Positions 8,757-11,396 of a DNA stretch of 11,396 nucleotides are shown here, in pieces. Numbering within the stretch: position 1 is the first letter of the stretch; every line of letters starts with the position of its first letter. This DNA comes from Burkholderiaceae bacterium (lineage in GTDB: Bacteria; Pseudomonadota; Gammaproteobacteria; Burkholderiales; Burkholderiaceae_C). The position numbers and the translations under genes were made by a program. The stretch lies in the NCBI GenBank assembly GCA_023262365.1, contig JALRBF010000100.1, positions 1-11,396 of the forward strand, read 5' to 3'. Under the pieces are notes generated by a model. It worked only from the letters and a program-made list of their open reading frames with translations, was not told the DNA's origin and made no database searches.

Positions 8757-9871
8757 CGCTTAAATGGAAAGCTCTCCCACGACTGGCAGCCTGGGCATTG
8801 CCAAAAGTACTGCTGCGCCTCAAAGCCGCAGCGCGTGCAGCGGTAGCGTTGTCCCGGCCCCATGGCTTGGTCAATGGCATGCAGCACCGCCGGTGGCGTG
8901 TGGGGCTCGCTGTGCAGCCGCTCACGAGCCAGTGCCAACGCGGGGCGTTGCGTTAAGGCCTCGTCAAGCAAGGTGTTGGATTGTTCAGGCTGCAAGTGCG
9001 CCAGCGCCAGGGTCACGTCCACACTGGGGGCAACCTGTTGCGCTATTTGTAGCGCAGCCACGGCCTTGGCACGCGCCTCGGGTAGGGCCTGCGCCCATTG
9101 CGCCAGCCACACGGCAGCCAGCGCGGCCGCTTGGGGCTGCGCGTGCACCAGCCTGAGCAGCTGCTCCAGCGCGGCGTGGTGCTCGCCGCGCGCATGGGCC
9201 ATGTGCGCCAGCGCCAAAGCCGGGCGCACCGCCTGCGGGTGCAGCGTTAGTGCTTCTTGGTAGGCGCGCTCGGCGGCGTCGGTTTGCCCTTGCGCGCGCG
9301 CGGCGTCGCCTATTTCGCAGCTGTACTGTGCCGCTCGCACCGCGTGGTGGGTGGGGTTGTCGGAGGCCAATTCGCGCGTAAGTTGCAGTGCGTGGTGCCA
9401 GTCGCGGCTGCGCTCGTAAATCGTCAGCAGCATGCTGCGCGCTTGCTCGGCGTAGCGCCCGCCTTCAAGCGCAAGCAGCGCGCGCTCGGCGCGGTCAAAC
9501 AGCCCAGCCCGAAAAAAATCCAGTGCCAGTTCATGCTGCGCGTGCTCGCGCTGGCTAGGGGTTAGGTCGGCGCGGGCCAGCAGGTGCTGGTGCACGCGAA
9601 TGGCGCGGTCGTAGTCGCCGCGGCGGCGAAACAAATTGCCCAGCGCAAAGTGCAGCTCCAGCGTGTCCGCGTCGTGCTGCACGGCCTCAATAAACGCGTC
9701 AATCGCCTCGTCTTGCTGCTCGTTGAGCAGGTGGTTGAGACCACGAAAATACGCCTTGGGTGCCAGCCGCTCGGTGTGGCGCCATTGCCTCACGTCAAAG
9801 CGTGACAGCCACCAACCCAGCGCAAACGCCAGTGGCAGCGTCCACAGCAGCCACAACAGGTCAGACGCCAA
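8741..9871 (-). CDS. lapB: LapB (YciM), TPR regulator of lipopolysaccharide synthesis
   Basis: 376 residues (E. coli LapB is 389). There is an N-terminal membrane anchor (about 4-22, then LSRFDVRQW), a run of tetratricopeptide repeats (about 44-300, starting AYFRGLNHLLNEQQDEAIDAF), and a C-terminal rubredoxin-like metal knuckle with Cys345, Cys348, Cys359 and Cys362, the same spacing as in E. coli LapB. LapB works at the inner membrane with FtsH to control LpxC degradation, balancing LPS and phospholipid synthesis. The start codon is TTG at 9871-9869 (reading TTGGCGTCTGAC), inside the end of lapA. No ATG or GTG gives the full membrane anchor. The preceding Shine-Dalgarno is poor, so translation probably depends on lapA coupling. 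Confidence 0.93.
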   Translation of the reverse strand: MASDLLWLLWTLPLAFALGWWLSRFDVRQWRHTERLAPKAYFRGLNHLLNEQQDEAIDAFIEAVQHDADTLELHFALGNLFRRRGDYDRAIRVHQHLLARADLTPSQREHAQHELALDFFRAGLFDRAERALLALEGGRYAEQARSMLLTIYERSRDWHHALQLTRELASDNPTHHAVRAAQYSCEIGDAARAQGQTDAAERAYQEALTLHPQAVRPALALAHMAHARGEHHAALEQLLRLVHAQPQAAALAAVWLAQWAQALPEARAKAVAALQIAQQVAPSVDVTLALAHLQPEQSNTLLDEALTQRPALALARERLHSEPHTPPAVLHAIDQAMGPGQRYRCTRCGFEAQQYFWQCPGCQSWESFPFKRCGEA

Positions 9872-10166
9872 GCCCGTCGTCGTCCGTGGAGAGGGCCGCA
9901 GGTGCGCCGCCCTTGGCGGCCGGGCTGGCCACCGCTGCGGCCAGCGCGCGTTTGGCCGCGCGGCGCTGCGCCCACCATGGCGGCAGCATCAGCAGCACGC
10001 CCAGCAACAGGCCAATGAGTAAGGTAAGCAACAACACCCAGACCAGTGGCCCTTGCCACACTTGCCCCATGGGCGCAAACACTTGCACGCCATGTTGGTT
10101 GGCCAGCGCAAACCAAAGCACCACCAAAAAGATGACGAGCCGAACCAGCCAACCCAAGGTTTTCAT
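9861..10166 (-). CDS. lapA: LapA-domain inner-membrane protein (DUF1049)
   Basis: 101 residues with two hydrophobic segments (about 6-22 and 41-62) separated by a short loop [13 protein letters not shown] basic [11 protein letters not shown] stretch and an Ala-rich cytoplasmic tail follow. ALANQHGV at the end of the first segment is characteristic of LapA/YciS. LapA is the small partner of LapB in envelope lipid homeostasis, with a less defined role. Its ATG (10166-10164) overlaps the ihfB stop as ATGA, and its own TGA lies 11 bases into lapB. The order ihfB-lapA-lapB supports the assignment. Confidence 0.9.
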   Translation of the reverse strand: MKTLGWLVRLVIFLVVLWFALANQHGVQVFAPMGQVWQGPLVWVLLLTLLIGLLLGVLLMLPPWWAQRRAAKRALAAAVASPAAKGGAPAALSTDDDGLGV

Positions 10167-10465
10167 GGGGTCTCGTTGGTGGGGTGCGGTTGGTTCACCG
10201 CTTCGCGCAGGTTTTTGCCCGGCTTGAAGTGCGGCACGCGTTTTTCGGGCACGGCCACCAAGCCGCCGGTGCGGGGGTTGCGAGCGGTTCGGGCGGCGCG
10301 GCGATTGATGCCAAAACTGCCAAAGCCACGGATTTCAATGCGGTGCCCGCGCGCCAGTGCCTGCGCCATGGCCTCGAGCATGGCGTGTACGGCAAACTCA
10401 GCGTCGCGATGCGCCAACTGCGCAAACCGCTTGGCCAAGGCCTCAACCAATTCGCTACGTGTCAT
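10163..10465 (-). CDS. ihfB: Integration host factor subunit beta
   Basis: 100 residues beginning [11 protein letters not shown], a canonical IHF-beta N-terminus. The HU/IHF signature [20 protein letters not shown] occupies about 43-62, with the DNA-intercalating arm tip RNPRTG (62-67, Pro64). [11 protein letters not shown] (78-88) is the beta-subunit version, unlike the alpha-subunit equivalent. IHF bends DNA as an alpha/beta heterodimer in transcription, replication and recombination. The frame stays open to an ATG at 10528, but that 21-residue extension (Pro/Gly-rich) has no family counterpart, so I chose 10465. The bases just upstream show no recognisable Shine-Dalgarno. The 77-base spacer from rpsA may hold a promoter I cannot identify. 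Confidence 0.95.
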   Translation of the reverse strand: MTRSELVEALAKRFAQLAHRDAEFAVHAMLEAMAQALARGHRIEIRGFGSFGINRRAARTARNPRTGGLVAVPEKRVPHFKPGKNLREAVNQPHPTNETP

Positions 10466-10524
10466 GGCAGCACCGGTTTGGTTTGGGGCGTCGGCGTACC
10501 CCGGTGGGGGTGGCATCCAAGGCC

Positions 10525-10542
10525 CCAAGCCCAGCCGCTTGG
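10525..10542 (-). other. Hairpin directly after the rpsA stop codon
   Basis: On the minus strand the six bases right after the rpsA TAA are CCAAGC, followed by a six-base loop GGCTGG and then GCTTGG. This is a perfect 6-bp inverted repeat. No T-run follows, so it does not look like a standard intrinsic terminator. It could partly attenuate read-through into ihfB or protect the rpsA mRNA 3' end. It lies in the 77-base rpsA-ihfB spacer (10466-10542), where I see nothing else clear. Confidence 0.4.
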
Positions 10543-11396
10543 TTAGGCGGCGTTGTCGTCGTTGTTGTCCAGCTTGGCGCGCAACAACGCCCCCAGGCTG
10601 GTGGTGCCGGCGGTACCCGAGTCGCCTTGGTTGAGGCTGGCCAGCGCTTCTTGCTGGTCGGCCGCGTCTTTGGCGCGAATCGACAACTGCACGCTACGTG
10701 CCTTGCGGTCAACGTAGGCCACCACGGCGGTCACCTCGTCGCCCACCTTAAGCACTTCGCGCGCGTCGTCCACCCGCTCGGTGCTGATCTCAGAGGCCCG
10801 CAGGTAGCCCATCACGTCTTCGCCCAGGTTAATCTCGGCGCCCTTGGCGTCCACCGTGGCCACCGTGCCGGTGACCGTGGCGCCCTTGTCGTGCACCGAG
10901 GCAAAGGTGGTGAAGGGGTCAGAGTCAAGCTGCTTAATGCCCAGGCTGATGCGCTCGCGCTCGACGTCAATGCCCAGCACCACGGCCTCAACTTCTTGGC
11001 CCTTTTTAAAGTTGCGCACCGCCACTTCGCCGGTTTCAGACCACGACAGGTCAGACATATGCACCAAGCCGTCGATGCCGGCGGTTAGTCCAATGAACAC
11101 ACCAAAGTCGGTAATCGACTTGATCGGGCCAGAGATTTTGTCGCCACGTTTGACGTTTTGCGCAAACTCTTCCCACGGGTTGACCCGGCACTGCTTCATG
11201 CCCAGCGAGATGCGGCGCTTGTCCTCGTCAATGTCCAGCACCATGACCTCAACTTCGTCACCCAGCGTAACCACTTTGGACGGCGCCACGTTCTTGTTGG
11301 TCCAGTCCATTTCGGAGACGTGTACCAGGCCTTCGATACCCTGCTCGACTTCTACGAATGCGCCGTAGTCGGTAAGGTTGGTCACTTTACCGAACA
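10543..11396 (-). CDS. rpsA: 30S ribosomal protein S1, C-terminal half (partial at window edge)
   Basis: The frame is open to the right edge of the window and ends at TAA 10545-10543, giving 283 visible residues; the true start lies beyond 11396. The visible part matches S1 domains 4 to 6 of the six-domain proteobacterial protein. Domain 4 is cut at its start ([24 protein letters not shown], visible 8-31), domain 5 contains [12 protein letters not shown] (about 92-103), and domain 6 contains [22 protein letters not shown] (about 181-202). A loose acidic tail ends NNDDNAA. S1 is the RNA-binding ribosomal protein that helps recruit mRNAs with weak or structured leaders. The gene heads the conserved rpsA-ihfB-lapA-lapB run. 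Confidence 0.97.
   Translation of the reverse strand, partial: FGKVTNLTDYGAFVEVEQGIEGLVHVSEMDWTNKNVAPSKVVTLGDEVEVMVLDIDEDKRRISLGMKQCRVNPWEEFAQNVKRGDKISGPIKSITDFGVFIGLTAGIDGLVHMSDLSWSETGEVAVRNFKKGQEVEAVVLGIDVERERISLGIKQLDSDPFTTFASVHDKGATVTGTVATVDAKGAEINLGEDVMGYLRASEISTERVDDAREVLKVGDEVTAVVAYVDRKARSVQLSIRAKDAADQQEALASLNQGDSGTAGTTSLGALLRAKLDNNDDNAA

Noticed and set aside
10466..10528. 21-residue N-terminal extension of IHF-beta from ATG 10528
   Set aside because: The extension ([15 protein letters not shown]...) has no counterpart in the family. [11 protein letters not shown] is the canonical start and the extension overlaps the rpsA hairpin.
10357..11088. 243-codon plus-strand frame opposite rpsA and ihfB
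   Set aside because: It is antisense to two strongly recognised genes, spans their boundary and has no recognisable protein motif.
1..11396. Search by eye for tRNA, CRISPR, insertion sequences, phage or defence genes
   Set aside because: No transposase, terminal inverted repeats, regularly spaced repeats, tRNA-like cloverleaf or defence-type protein was seen. Nearly all bases belong to recognised metabolic or housekeeping genes.

Overview
The window reads as GC-rich chromosomal DNA of a betaproteobacterium, most likely Burkholderiales and plausibly Comamonadaceae. The basis is the housekeeping order rpsA-ihfB-lapA-lapB, beta-type LapA, LapB and S1 sequences, and strongly GC-biased third codon positions. 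The assignment rests on pattern recognition, not a search.

Left block (1-8404, plus strand): one tightly packed operon. It holds the last codons of a molybdopterin-binding large subunit (CoxL/XdhA-like), the FAD-binding medium subunit (CoxM-like), a MoxR-type AAA+ ATPase (CoxD-like), a von Willebrand A protein (CoxE-like), a membrane-anchored SRPBCC protein (CoxG-like), an XdhC/CoxI-family maturation protein and a 1223-residue fused hydantoinase/5-oxoprolinase. Gaps run from a one-base overlap to about 23 bases, so the genes are almost certainly co-transcribed from a promoter upstream of the window. L and M form the catalytic flavo-molybdoenzyme. CoxD, CoxE and XdhC would mature its molybdenum centre, and CoxG would connect it to the membrane. 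The large subunit's active-site loop lies outside the window, so the substrate (CO, purine, aldehyde, N-heterocycle or other) cannot be read here.

The last gene is translationally coupled to xdhC through TGATG. Its protein is an ATP-dependent cyclic-amide hydrolase of the eukaryotic-like fused 5-oxoprolinase type. One testable idea is a two-step route in which the hydroxylase makes a lactam and the hydrolase opens it. The simpler alternative is an ordinary 5-oxoprolinase that happens to be carried in the operon.

Right block (8418-11396, minus strand): a conserved housekeeping run, rpsA (3' half, cut by the window edge), ihfB, lapA, lapB and a comEA-like helix-hairpin-helix protein. All genes after rpsA overlap the next (4, 11 and 16 bases). 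The two blocks meet tail to tail with only 13 bases between stop codons and no convincing intrinsic terminator. No stretch longer than 300 bases lacks a gene, and I saw no RNA gene, insertion sequence, CRISPR array or prophage element.
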